Below, one piece after another: positions 15,354 through 22,034 of a stretch of DNA of 23,060 nt. The notes beneath the pieces were generated by a model, which saw only the letters and a list, made by a program, of their open reading frames with translations, made no database searches and was not told the origin of the DNA. The DNA is from a bacterium (GTDB taxonomy: Bacteria > 4484-113 > JALSIF01): contig JALSIF010000101.1 in assembly GCA_026981635.1 (NCBI GenBank), forward strand, positions 1-23,060. Direction: 5' to 3'. Numbering within the stretch: position 1 is the first letter of the stretch; the number at the start of each line of letters is the position of its first letter. The position numbers and the translations under genes are program-made.

Positions 15354-16637
15354 ATGGAGCTAGCCATGGAGAGCAGTCAGGATAAGCTTCATCGTGAGCG
15401 CATTGAGCGAGTGCTCAAGGGGATTGAGGAGATCAAGCGGGGGCGGTTTGTGATCCTGCTTGATGACGAGAACCGGGAAAACGAGGGGGACCTGGTCACC
15501 GCCGCCGAGCTCATCACCCCGGAGAAGGTGAACTTCTACCTGCACAAGGCGCGGGGGATGATCTGCGTACCCATGAGCGCCGAGCGCTGCGAGGAGCTGG
15601 ACCTTCCCCTGCTGGTGGACAACTACCCGCGGGACGCCAAGCATACCGCCTACTGCATGACGGTGGACTACCGCTGGGGGACCACCACCGGCATCTCGGC
15701 CCACGACCAGGCCCTAACCATCCGGATGTTGGCCGACCCGAAGGCTCGGCCGGAGGACTTCACCCGGCCGGGACACATTCATCCCCTGAGGGCGATGCCC
15801 GGCGGGGTACTCAAGCGGGTGGGCCATACAGAGGGGGCGGTGGACCTGTGCATTCTGGCTGGCCTTCGGCCGGTGGCGGTGGTCTGCGAGATCATGAACG
15901 AGGACGGCACCATGGCCAGGAGGCCGGACCTCATGGCCTTCGCCCAGCGGGAGGGCATCCACCTCATGTACATCGCCGACCTGGTTTACTACCGGTTGCT
16001 CCACGAGAGCTGGGTGGAGCGGATAGACGAGGCGGACCTTCCCACTCGCTGGGGGAAGTTTAGGGCCATCGCCTACCGCACCAAGGACGGCAGTGAGGAG
16101 CACCTGGCGGTGGTGAAAGGAGATATCAGCCCCGACCAGCCGGTGCTGGTCAGGATGCACTCGGAGTGCCTCACCGGTGATGCCCTAGGGAGCCTGCGCT
16201 GCGACTGCGGGCTTCAGCTGGAGTTTGCGATGGAGAGGATCGCCGAGGAGGGAAGGGGGGTGCTGGTCTATCTTCGCAACCACGAGGGGCGGGGGATTGG
16301 GCTGGCCAACAAGCTTCGTGCCTACCACCTGCAGGATAGGGGATTGGATACGGTGGAGGCCAACCTCCACCTGGGCTTTCCGCCCGACAAGCGCGACTTT
16401 GGGGTGGGTGCCCAGATCCTTCGCGACCTGGGGGTGAGGAAGATCCGCCTGATCACCAACAACCCCAAGAAGTTGGTGGGGCTTTCAGGCTACGGGCTGG
16501 AGATCGTGGAGCGTATCCCCATCCCCCTGGAGGTGATGCGCACCCGCTACAACCAGCGCTACCTGGAGACCAAGCGGGAGCGGCTGGGCCACCTGATCCA
16601 GGGGGTGGAGGAGGCGGACGCCGCCGGGGAGGGCTAG
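15354..16637 (+). CDS. ribBA: Bifunctional 3,4-dihydroxy-2-butanone 4-phosphate synthase / GTP cyclohydrolase II
   Basis: The 427-residue protein makes both riboflavin precursors. The N-terminal DHBP synthase half (about 20-222) has DDENRENEGDL (37-47), ISAHDQALTI, RPGHIHPL (138-145) and GHTEGAVDL (157-165). The GTP cyclohydrolase II half (about 235-427) has RMHSECLTGDALGSLRCDCG, giving the zinc ligands C272, C283 and C285, then NHEGRGIGL (309-317) and TNNPKKLVGL. The C-terminal RTRYNQRYLETKRERLGH is the usual closing segment. All key residues in both halves are present, so both activities are expected. The ATG at 15354 has GAGG 9 bases upstream and follows the ribE stop by 1 base; another ATG four codons on is possible. 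Its TAG stop forms part of the promoter of the next gene. Confidence 0.97.
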   Translation: MELAMESSQDKLHRERIERVLKGIEEIKRGRFVILLDDENRENEGDLVTAAELITPEKVNFYLHKARGMICVPMSAERCEELDLPLLVDNYPRDAKHTAYCMTVDYRWGTTTGISAHDQALTIRMLADPKARPEDFTRPGHIHPLRAMPGGVLKRVGHTEGAVDLCILAGLRPVAVVCEIMNEDGTMARRPDLMAFAQREGIHLMYIADLVYYRLLHESWVERIDEADLPTRWGKFRAIAYRTKDGSEEHLAVVKGDISPDQPVLVRMHSECLTGDALGSLRCDCGLQLEFAMERIAEEGRGVLVYLRNHEGRGIGLANKLRAYHLQDRGLDTVEANLHLGFPPDKRDFGVGAQILRDLGVRKIRLITNNPKKLVGLSGYGLEIVERIPIPLEVMRTRYNQRYLETKRERLGHLIQGVEEADAAGEG

Positions 16638-16646
16638 AATCTGCCC
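16635..16646 (+). promoter_or_regulatory. Leaderless -10 box formed partly by the ribBA stop codon
   Basis: TAGAAT (16635-16640) begins with the ribBA TAG stop, followed by CTGCCC and GTG 16647. GGAGGGC precedes it. This would give the NHL lipoprotein its own promoter inside the gene cluster. Confidence 0.6.
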
Positions 16647-17852
16647 GTGCCCAAGCTGACCCTCCCGCTTACTAAGGCCCTGCATCTTGCCCTAAGCGTT
16701 CTTGCGTTGCTTCTTTTTACCTCCTGCCCTCGGGTCCCCTCGGCCATTGAGACCGGCACCGGATACGACCTCTCCAAGCCCATCTACCGAGAGGTGAGGG
16801 TGATTGAACTTCGGCTCCCCGACGGGGTCCCCCCCATCAGGCAGGCCACCTCCCTGGCGGTGGGGGAGGGGGAGCTTTATATCGCCGACGGAGATCGGGC
16901 TAGGGTGCTGGTATTTGACCTGGAGGGAAACTTTCGCCGCCAGATCGGAAACGGCAAACGCATCGCCCCCTACCAGATCCCCATTGAGGCGGTGCAGGAC
17001 AACGACATCTGGCTAAAGAAGGAGGAGCTTCCCCCGGAGCTTGAGCAGTGGTACGAGAAGCGGGAGTTCTTCCGTCCCCTGGGGGTGCGCTACTTTGAGG
17101 GACGGGTCTTTATCCTCACCGACTACATAAGCTCGGGGGCCAAGCAAACCCTGTATAAGCCGGGCATCTGGATCTACACCCCGGAGGGGGAGTTTGAGGA
17201 CGAGATCAAGCTGGTCAATGCCATGGGCCCCTTTCTGGATGTGAGTGAGGGGAGTGCGGCGGTGGCCGATCGCTGGATGCTGGGGGTGGAGGTGCACAGC
17301 GCAGAGAGCGGAAAGCTTCTCGGCATCCTGGGGATGAAGATGAGCTTCCGCCAGCTGATCAGAAACCTGGCCGCGGTGGAGGAATCGAGGCGGGAGGCAT
17401 ACATCAAAGGGATCGTGAACTCGGGCACCGATCTCGGCAAGTTTGGCGGTCTGATGGGCGGGGTGGACATCTTCCACGGCAAGGTGCTGGTGGCCGACCC
17501 GGGAAACAGCCGCATCCAGATCCTCCGCCTTGACGCCTCCCCCATGCAGTCCATTGACGGGCTGGAAGAGGGGGTGGTGAGGTTTAAGACCCCGCTTCTG
17601 GTTGAGGTTAGCCCCGAGGGGGAGATCTTTGTCTGGGACTACACCCTGAGGCAGTTTTCCCTCCTTAACCCCGACTTCTCCCTGGCCTACCAGTTTGGCT
17701 ACGGGAAGGTTGAGAATCCGGTGGACATGCAGTATGCCGAAGGGCTGGGGCTCTTGGTGCTTGACTCCAAAGGGAGGGTCCACCTCTTTGCCAAGGCCCG
17801 CATCAACCCCCGCACCGGCGAGGTGATTGAGACGGGAGGAGGAAGTGAGTGA
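16647..17852 (+). CDS. NHL/beta-propeller-repeat lipoprotein
   Basis: The 401-residue protein has a signal sequence with a hydrophobic core at about 11-25 and a near-lipobox LFTSC (Cys27), so it is probably anchored to the outer face of the membrane. The rest resembles NHL-type beta-propeller blades: LYIADGDRARVLVFDLEGN (75-93), a middle part with VFILTDYISSG and IWIYTPEGEF, VLVADPGNSRIQILRLD (about 287-303), IFVWDYTLRQFSLLNPD and a last blade GLLVLDSKGRVHLF. The ADxGNxRIQxF pattern is typical of NHL repeats. Such proteins usually bind partners; no function can be assigned. Start GTG 16647 follows TAGAAT-N6. The 3' end overlaps the MeaB-like gene by 8 bases. Confidence 0.8.
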   Translation: MPKLTLPLTKALHLALSVLALLLFTSCPRVPSAIETGTGYDLSKPIYREVRVIELRLPDGVPPIRQATSLAVGEGELYIADGDRARVLVFDLEGNFRRQIGNGKRIAPYQIPIEAVQDNDIWLKKEELPPELEQWYEKREFFRPLGVRYFEGRVFILTDYISSGAKQTLYKPGIWIYTPEGEFEDEIKLVNAMGPFLDVSEGSAAVADRWMLGVEVHSAESGKLLGILGMKMSFRQLIRNLAAVEESRREAYIKGIVNSGTDLGKFGGLMGGVDIFHGKVLVADPGNSRIQILRLDASPMQSIDGLEEGVVRFKTPLLVEVSPEGEIFVWDYTLRQFSLLNPDFSLAYQFGYGKVENPVDMQYAEGLGLLVLDSKGRVHLFAKARINPRTGEVIETGGGSE

Positions 17853-18798
17853 GCTTAAAGTGGGGCCGGAGCTGATCCGCCAGCGGGGCAGGCTGGCCCG
17901 GCTGGTAAGTCTCTTTGAGGAGCGGCCCGAACATAGCCTATCCCTGCTGGCCCAAGGGGAGGGGGAGCCGGTTCCCCGCATCGGCTTTGCCGGCCCCCCC
18001 GGATCGGGCAAGAGCACCCTGATTGCAAAGCTTCTTCCCTGGATGGTGGATGAGTTTGGAGAGGTGGCGGTGCTGGCGGTGGACCCCACCAGCGAGGTCA
18101 CCGGTGGGGCGCTACTGGGGGACCGCATCCGAGCCATTGAGGAGGAGCTGCCAGAAAGAGTTTTCTTCAGGAGCCTTGCCTCCCGCGGTTCACTGGGGGG
18201 GCTTTCTGCCTCCACCGCTGCGGTGGCCCGGCTGATGGAGCGAGCCGGTTTTGGCGCCATCCTGCTGGAGACGGTGGGGGTGGGGCAGATAAGCTGCCAG
18301 ATTGCAGAGCTTGCCGATACGGTGGTCACCGTCATCTCCCCGGAGGCAGGGGACGGGGTGCAGGTGCTGAAGGCTGGCCTCTTTGAGGTGAGCGACATCT
18401 TCGTGGTCAACAAGGCCGACCGGCAGGGAGCGGAGCTCATGCGGCGAAACCTTGAGGAGGCGGTGGAGATGGGCAGTAGGCCAGAGGACGGCTGGCGGCC
18501 CCGGGTGGTGGTGGTGTCGGCCCTGGAGGGCAAGAACCTTGACGAGCTTTCTGCGGCCATCTCGCAGCACATCGCCTACCTCAAGGGGAACCAGCACCTG
18601 ACCGAGCGCCGCCGGCGCGAGCTTGTGAGCGAGCTTAGGGGCTACTTCATGGACCGGGCGGCGGGGCTGCTCTTATCACCGGAGGGGGAGGCGCTGCTTG
18701 CCCGGCTTTCAGATCGCGTCTCTGCGGGGGAAATGGGGTTTTCTGAGGTGCTTTCTGAGCTTGCCCGCTTTGTCTCTGAGCAGATGGAACAGGATTAG
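17845..18798 (+). CDS. meaB: MeaB/ArgK-type G3E GTPase (methylmalonyl-CoA mutase chaperone)
   Basis: MeaB proteins guard and reload B12-dependent acyl-CoA mutases. This 317-residue protein has the Walker A GPPGSGKST (50-58), the family stretch VDPTSEVTGGALLGDRIR (79-96), RSLASRGSLGGLS (109-121), ETVGVGQ (142-148), SPEAGDGVQVLKAGLFEVSD (165-184) and NKAD (189-192). The C-terminal helix region (RRRRELVSEL and onward), used in dimer formation, is present. No mutase gene is in the window, so its client must lie elsewhere and could be methylmalonyl-, isobutyryl- or another acyl-CoA mutase. I start at GTG 17845 because GGAGG stands 5 bases upstream; a TTG six codons earlier lacks a site. The start overlaps the NHL gene, so translation is coupled. 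Its stop overlaps the aroE stop. Confidence 0.93.
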   Translation: MSELKVGPELIRQRGRLARLVSLFEERPEHSLSLLAQGEGEPVPRIGFAGPPGSGKSTLIAKLLPWMVDEFGEVAVLAVDPTSEVTGGALLGDRIRAIEEELPERVFFRSLASRGSLGGLSASTAAVARLMERAGFGAILLETVGVGQISCQIAELADTVVTVISPEAGDGVQVLKAGLFEVSDIFVVNKADRQGAELMRRNLEEAVEMGSRPEDGWRPRVVVVSALEGKNLDELSAAISQHIAYLKGNQHLTERRRRELVSELRGYFMDRAAGLLLSPEGEALLARLSDRVSAGEMGFSEVLSELARFVSEQMEQD

Positions 18799-19583
18799 CC
18801 CCCCCATTCCCCGAACCAGAGCTTTCGGGCAAGCTCCGCCTGGCGGACAAGCATGCCAAAGCCATTTCTTGCCGGGATGCCGGCCAGGGTCGCTGCCATC
18901 TCCAGTGGAGTGGGGCGGGGGGTGTAGACCAGGTCATAGACCAGCCGTGCCCCCTGAAGATGGTCTGCCGCAAGGGGAGTGGGGGAGCCTTCGGTCCCCG
19001 CAGGGGTGGCGTTTATCACGAGCGCTCCGGCAACCGCCTGACCCCGCAGAGGCCAGCTCATGGCAAGCACCGCCCGCACACCCTGGCCGAAGTGGTAGGA
19101 AAGCCGGCCCGCCTGCTCGGGGCGGCGGGAGGCAATGGCTATCTCCCCTATGCCCAGTCCCAGCAGGGTGTAGACCACGGCGCGGGCGGCTCCCCCCGCC
19201 CCCAGCACCAGGGCGCGGCGGGTGGGGAAGACTCTCAGCAGGGGGGAAAGCTCTGCCGCCAGGGCGGGGGCATCGGTGTTTGCCCCCCACCACTCACCTT
19301 CCCGGAGAAAGACGGTGTTTACCGCACCGATGGCGTGGGCCTCCAGGGTGAGGCGGGGAAGGTGGCGGACGATTCGCTCCTTGTAGGGCTTGGTGATGTT
19401 GAGGCCCAAAGTGGTGGGGTCGGAGAGGAGCTCAGCCACCACCCGGTCAAACTCCTCTTCGGGGATGTCAACCAGCCGGTAGCTCACCTTTGGGCGGTTT
19501 GCTGAAAGCCACTCCTGGTGGAGGCTGGGGCTAAGGGAGTAGTCGATCCCCCTGCCCAGCAGGTAGAGGCGGGTTCTGCTCAT
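18795..19583 (-). CDS. aroE: Shikimate dehydrogenase
   Basis: AroE reduces 3-dehydroshikimate with NADPH in aromatic amino-acid synthesis. The 262-residue protein has SLSPSLH (16-22, shikimate binding), LNITKPYKE (61-69, catalytic Lys68), IGAVNT (85-90), NTDAPAL (102-108, catalytic Asp104; most members have NTDGxG), GAGGAARAV (128-136, nucleotide loop), INATPAGTEG, YDLVYTPRPTP and GFGMLVRQAELA. The set is complete. The ATG overlaps the stop of the upstream secreted-protein gene (ATGA), so aroE is coupled to that gene and behind the fliJ-like gene. It converges with the MeaB-like gene, sharing bases 18795-18798 (TTAG) between the two stops. Confidence 0.96.
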   Translation of the reverse strand: MSRTRLYLLGRGIDYSLSPSLHQEWLSANRPKVSYRLVDIPEEEFDRVVAELLSDPTTLGLNITKPYKERIVRHLPRLTLEAHAIGAVNTVFLREGEWWGANTDAPALAAELSPLLRVFPTRRALVLGAGGAARAVVYTLLGLGIGEIAIASRRPEQAGRLSYHFGQGVRAVLAMSWPLRGQAVAGALVINATPAGTEGSPTPLAADHLQGARLVYDLVYTPRPTPLEMAATLAGIPARNGFGMLVRQAELARKLWFGEWGG

Positions 19584-20668
19584 CTTTTACGCCAGGGTTT
19601 TTCCCGGCGGCTGGGTGGCTTCTTTTCCCCGTCTTCCTTCGGAGGTGGGTAGGGGGCCACCTGCTTTGCTCCCCGTGCCATCTGGTCGCGCCGGTCAATG
19701 GTGCTTTTGCGCGCCCTCCTTACCCGCTGGTCGCTAAGTTCGGCGATGGAGCGGATCCTTCCCTCAGAGAAGCAGTAGAAGATCTCCCCTCCAAACTCCT
19801 CGGTCAGGGGGCCCTGGTAGACGGTCCCCGGCTGGTAGGTGGAGGAGAACGTGAGCATCTCGTCGGTGAAGGGGTTGTAGGGGACAAAGCCGAGCTCCCG
19901 GGCCAAGCTGAGCAGGAATTCGGGTCCCTGGTTTCTCACCTCCTGGGGGCTCATGGTGGGGCGGTCAAAGAAGTAGGCGTAGCGCTGGTAGAACTCGGGC
20001 AGCATGCGCTCAAGGAACAGGGCCACCCTAAATAGGGCGTCGTCGCTCTGGGTGACCGGGGGCAGAAGCAGGGGGTCAAAGGCGAGGAAGTAGTTGTAGG
20101 GGCGGGTGATCACCCGGTTGATGAGCTGGTCGTCCTCCCCCCCCCAGCGGATGGTGAGCTGGGCGAAGCTCTCCCCGTCGGAGAGGTAGAAGAGGTCCCC
20201 CCTGACCAGGGGGATGTGGGTGGGGATAACCGGCCTAAGCTCTGGCCCCTGCCTCTCCTGGGGGGAAGGAGCCGGGGAGCCTCCCGGCTGGAGGGAGGTG
20301 AGGGGAAACTGGTCGGGGGGGACCATGTCTGCCTCGCCGGGGAAGAAGCTCACCTCCTCAATGGGCTTGCCGCTAAACAGGTTGTAGACCTCAACGAACC
20401 AGGAGGGGCTGCGGGTAAGCTCGTCAAAGCTCCGGGGGAAACGCCTGTCGTGGGTGAGCCAGAAGTGGACCACCATCAGCTCCATCGCCTCCACCTGGTT
20501 CTCCACCAGGGCCCTGAGCTGGCGGTCGCTGGCCCCCTTTATGTAGGAGAGCTCCGCCTTGAGGTCGTCCGGTACGGGGGTGGCGCCGGCGGGGCGGATG
20601 CCAAGGAAAAGGGCCGCCGACAGGGCTAATGCCCAAAGGACAAGGGTGAGGGTAACTGACCTACTCAT
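19580..20668 (-). CDS. Secreted protein of unknown function with two internal repeat motifs
   Basis: I do not recognise this 362-residue protein. It has a signal peptide (core about 6-22) with a likely cut after AGA (27-29). A helical segment (about 45-72) leads to HDRRFPRSFDELTRSP. Two stretches repeat: YNLFSGKPIEEVSFFPG (95-111) with GDLFYLSDGES (157-167), and YNPFTDEMLTFSSTYQPG (264-281) with GEIFYCFSEGR (294-304). This suggests an old internal duplication. The last 50 residues are Lys/Arg/Pro-rich (RREKPWRKR), perhaps for binding an acidic polymer or membrane. The ATG (20668) overlaps the fliJ-like stop by 8 bases with GGAG upstream; an in-frame start 16 codons earlier would lie inside the fliJ-like gene. 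Its position between fliJ and aroE does not reveal a role. Confidence 0.72.
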   Translation of the reverse strand: MSRSVTLTLVLWALALSAALFLGIRPAGATPVPDDLKAELSYIKGASDRQLRALVENQVEAMELMVVHFWLTHDRRFPRSFDELTRSPSWFVEVYNLFSGKPIEEVSFFPGEADMVPPDQFPLTSLQPGGSPAPSPQERQGPELRPVIPTHIPLVRGDLFYLSDGESFAQLTIRWGGEDDQLINRVITRPYNYFLAFDPLLLPPVTQSDDALFRVALFLERMLPEFYQRYAYFFDRPTMSPQEVRNQGPEFLLSLARELGFVPYNPFTDEMLTFSSTYQPGTVYQGPLTEEFGGEIFYCFSEGRIRSIAELSDQRVRRARKSTIDRRDQMARGAKQVAPYPPPKEDGEKKPPSRREKPWRKR

Positions 20669-21122
20669 GGAGCTCCGTTCCCGATCTTCGCTGGCGCTGG
20701 CTCTGGGCCACCTCATCCAGGAGCTTCTGTTCCAGGCGGGCCATCTCCCGAAGGTAGCGGGCCCTTCGGAAACTTTGCAGGCGCTTTACCACCTTGTGGC
20801 GGACCAGCTTCTGGTGGAGGTTGGCCCGGCTTTGCTCAACCTTTTCTGCTTGGGCTTGGGTAGCTTCGGCCTGGCGGCTGATCTGTTCGCGCAGGAGCTG
20901 CTCAAAGGTTTTGTAGTGGAGGATGAGGGTGGGGTCGGGACGGCGGCGTCTAAGCTCGGCCTCCTCCTCCATCACCTGGTGATAGGTGGCGCGGGAGTGG
21001 GAGAGGATGCGCTCCAGCTCCGCCAGCCGGGAACGCTCGCGGACAAGTTCAAGCTGGGCCCTTTCCTTCTCAATGCGCCGCACCCTCTCCAGGGGCACAA
21101 AGGGCAGGCGAAACCTACGCAT
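20661..21122 (-). CDS. fliJ: FliJ-like flagellar export chaperone (coiled coil)
   Basis: The 153-residue protein is one long, highly charged helical hairpin with almost no Gly or Pro, beginning MRRFRLPFVPLERVRRIEKER and ending in ARLEQKLLDEVAQSQRQ. This matches the size and plan of FliJ, the coiled-coil stalk that links the FliI ATPase ring to FlhA. FliJ sequences diverge strongly, so the call rests on length, N-terminal pattern (M-x-x-F-x-F/L-x-x-L) and the EQKxLDE near the end. I start at the second ATG (21122) because TAAGAT lies 6 bases before it; the first ATG (21128) sits inside the spacer. fliI, fliH and fliK are not adjacent, which is unusual. Other small coiled-coil proteins are possible. 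Confidence 0.7.
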   Translation of the reverse strand: MRRFRLPFVPLERVRRIEKERAQLELVRERSRLAELERILSHSRATYHQVMEEEAELRRRRPDPTLILHYKTFEQLLREQISRQAEATQAQAEKVEQSRANLHQKLVRHKVVKRLQSFRRARYLREMARLEQKLLDEVAQSQRQRRSGTELHE

Positions 21123-21134
21123 GGCCATATCTTA
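21123..21134 (-). promoter_or_regulatory. Leaderless -10 box for fliJ-like gene
   Basis: Minus strand: TAAGAT (21129-21134), then ATGGCC, then ATG 21122. The spacer contains an in-frame ATG that a gene finder would pick first. It stands back to back with the promoter at 21156-21167. Confidence 0.5.
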
Positions 21135-21155
21135 GCGCCCAAGAGTGCCTCGGGT

Positions 21156-21167
21156 TAGAATTGGTCC
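21156..21167 (+). promoter_or_regulatory. Leaderless -10 box for TMEM14-like gene
   Basis: TAGAAT (21156-21161), then TGGTCC, then ATG 21168, preceded by CGGGT. No Shine-Dalgarno is present. Only 21 bases separate it from the opposite -10 box, too few for two independent -35 elements. Confidence 0.6.
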
Positions 21168-21512
21168 ATGGACCCGCAACAGCTTGCCGGAGTGGCGAAC
21201 ATCGTCTATGCAATCTTGCTCATTCTGGGGGGAGTGGCCGGCTACGGTCAAGCAAAAAGCAAGGCCTCCCTGGTGAGCGGGGTTGCCGCCGGGGTGGTGG
21301 TTTTGGTGGCGGCCATCGGGATATTCACCGACCAGCGCTGGGGGCTGATGCTTGGGGCCCTGGCGGCGCTGGTGCTCTTGGCCTTCTTCATCTACCGCTA
21401 CGCCAAGACCCAGAAGTTCTATCCCGCGCTGGTGATGCTGGTGGTGAGCATCGTGGCGCTGGCGGTGGACATCTGGTCCCTCTACCTGACGGGGCAGGGG
21501 ACGGGGGGCTAG
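21168..21512 (+). CDS. TMEM14-like small membrane protein
   Basis: The 114-residue protein has four hydrophobic segments (about 9-27, 35-53, 58-76 and 83-107). The N-terminus ANIVYAILLILGGVAGY followed by AKSKASLVSG matches the TMEM14 family (Tmemb_14), where G-x-x-G-Y and S-x-x-S-L-x-x-G are conserved between the first two segments. Bacterial members have no firm function; eukaryotic members are mitochondrial or plastid membrane proteins linked to porphyrin or fatty-acid transport. The gene stands alone, divergent from the fliJ-like gene, and its TAG stop lies in a CTAG that is also the stop of the convergent BIG2 lipoprotein gene. Confidence 0.82.
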   Translation: MDPQQLAGVANIVYAILLILGGVAGYGQAKSKASLVSGVAAGVVVLVAAIGIFTDQRWGLMLGALAALVLLAFFIYRYAKTQKFYPALVMLVVSIVALAVDIWSLYLTGQGTGG

Positions 21513-22006
21513 AAGCCAAAACCGTCTCCTCCACCTCCCGGCAGGTCGTTGTTCTGGGGGTCGCCGTCGTCTGCCACCTCAATCACGAAGTCAAAGGTGT
21601 CCTTTTTGGTGATGCGGCTGGAGAAGGAGACGCTGGCCCGGGTGGTACCGGGGCGCAGGGCGGTCACCTTGCCGGTTTTAGAGATGGTGGCGATGCGGGG
21701 GTCCTCCACCCAGTAGTCGGCCCGGTCGGTCACATCCTCGGTGCGGGTGGTGCCCACCGCACTTCCGATTACGGGGATCTCGGTGAACTTGCGGATCACC
21801 CTGAGCTGGAAGCTCTCCCCCTGGACCAGGGAAAGGATCCTGTTCTCGTCCACCTGTTCAACGATGAGCTTGCTTCTGGTGTCTGAACCCTCAATCACCT
21901 GGCGGGCGGCAAGCAGGGCAGCAGCACCGGCGCAACCGGTGAGGATGGCCAGGGCCATCAGGGCGGCGGTAAGGGTGGCTATCTTTGGGATGGGTCTTGG
22001 GTTCAT
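21509..22006 (-). CDS. BIG2-domain lipoprotein (short)
   Basis: The 165-residue protein has a clear lipobox, LTGC (Cys25), after a hydrophobic signal core, so it is membrane-anchored outside the cytoplasm. The mature part is one bacterial Ig-like (BIG2-type) domain: LVQGESFQLRVIRKFT, then YWVEDPRIATISKTGKVTAL followed by RPGTTRASVSF, matching the W-x-S-x-x-P-x-I-A-T-V-x-x-x-G-x-V-x-A-x-x-x-G pattern. The last residues are Gly/Asp-rich (GGGGDGFGF). It is a paralogue of the next upstream gene. The start has GGAGGT 5 bases before the ATG and a TAGAAT box placed to give a leader of about 10 bases. Role unknown; surface adhesion or envelope structure is typical for such domains. Confidence 0.8.
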   Translation of the reverse strand: MNPRPIPKIATLTAALMALAILTGCAGAAALLAARQVIEGSDTRSKLIVEQVDENRILSLVQGESFQLRVIRKFTEIPVIGSAVGTTRTEDVTDRADYWVEDPRIATISKTGKVTALRPGTTRASVSFSSRITKKDTFDFVIEVADDGDPQNNDLPGGGGDGFGF

Positions 22007-22029
22007 TGCTTACCTCCCCATTGATTCTA
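22007..22029 (-). promoter_or_regulatory. Short-leader promoter plus Shine-Dalgarno of BIG2 lipoprotein gene
   Basis: Minus strand: TAGAAT (22024-22029), 17 bases, ATG 22006, with GGAGGT in between. The implied leader is only about 10 bases, just long enough to hold the Shine-Dalgarno. This uses the same -10 box as the leaderless genes but shifted outward. Confidence 0.45.
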
Positions 22030-22034
22030 TTTTG

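Noticed and set aside
17827-17844. TTG start for the MeaB-like protein
   Set aside because: It would place the Shine-Dalgarno (GGGAGGAGG) inside the coding region; GTG 17845 has that site at the right distance.
17013-18572. Long open frame of 519 codons on the minus strand across the NHL and MeaB genes
   Set aside because: It is antisense to two well-supported genes. Its composition (Ser/Arg/Pro-rich, then His/Gln/Leu-rich) shows no domain and reflects high-GC third positions.
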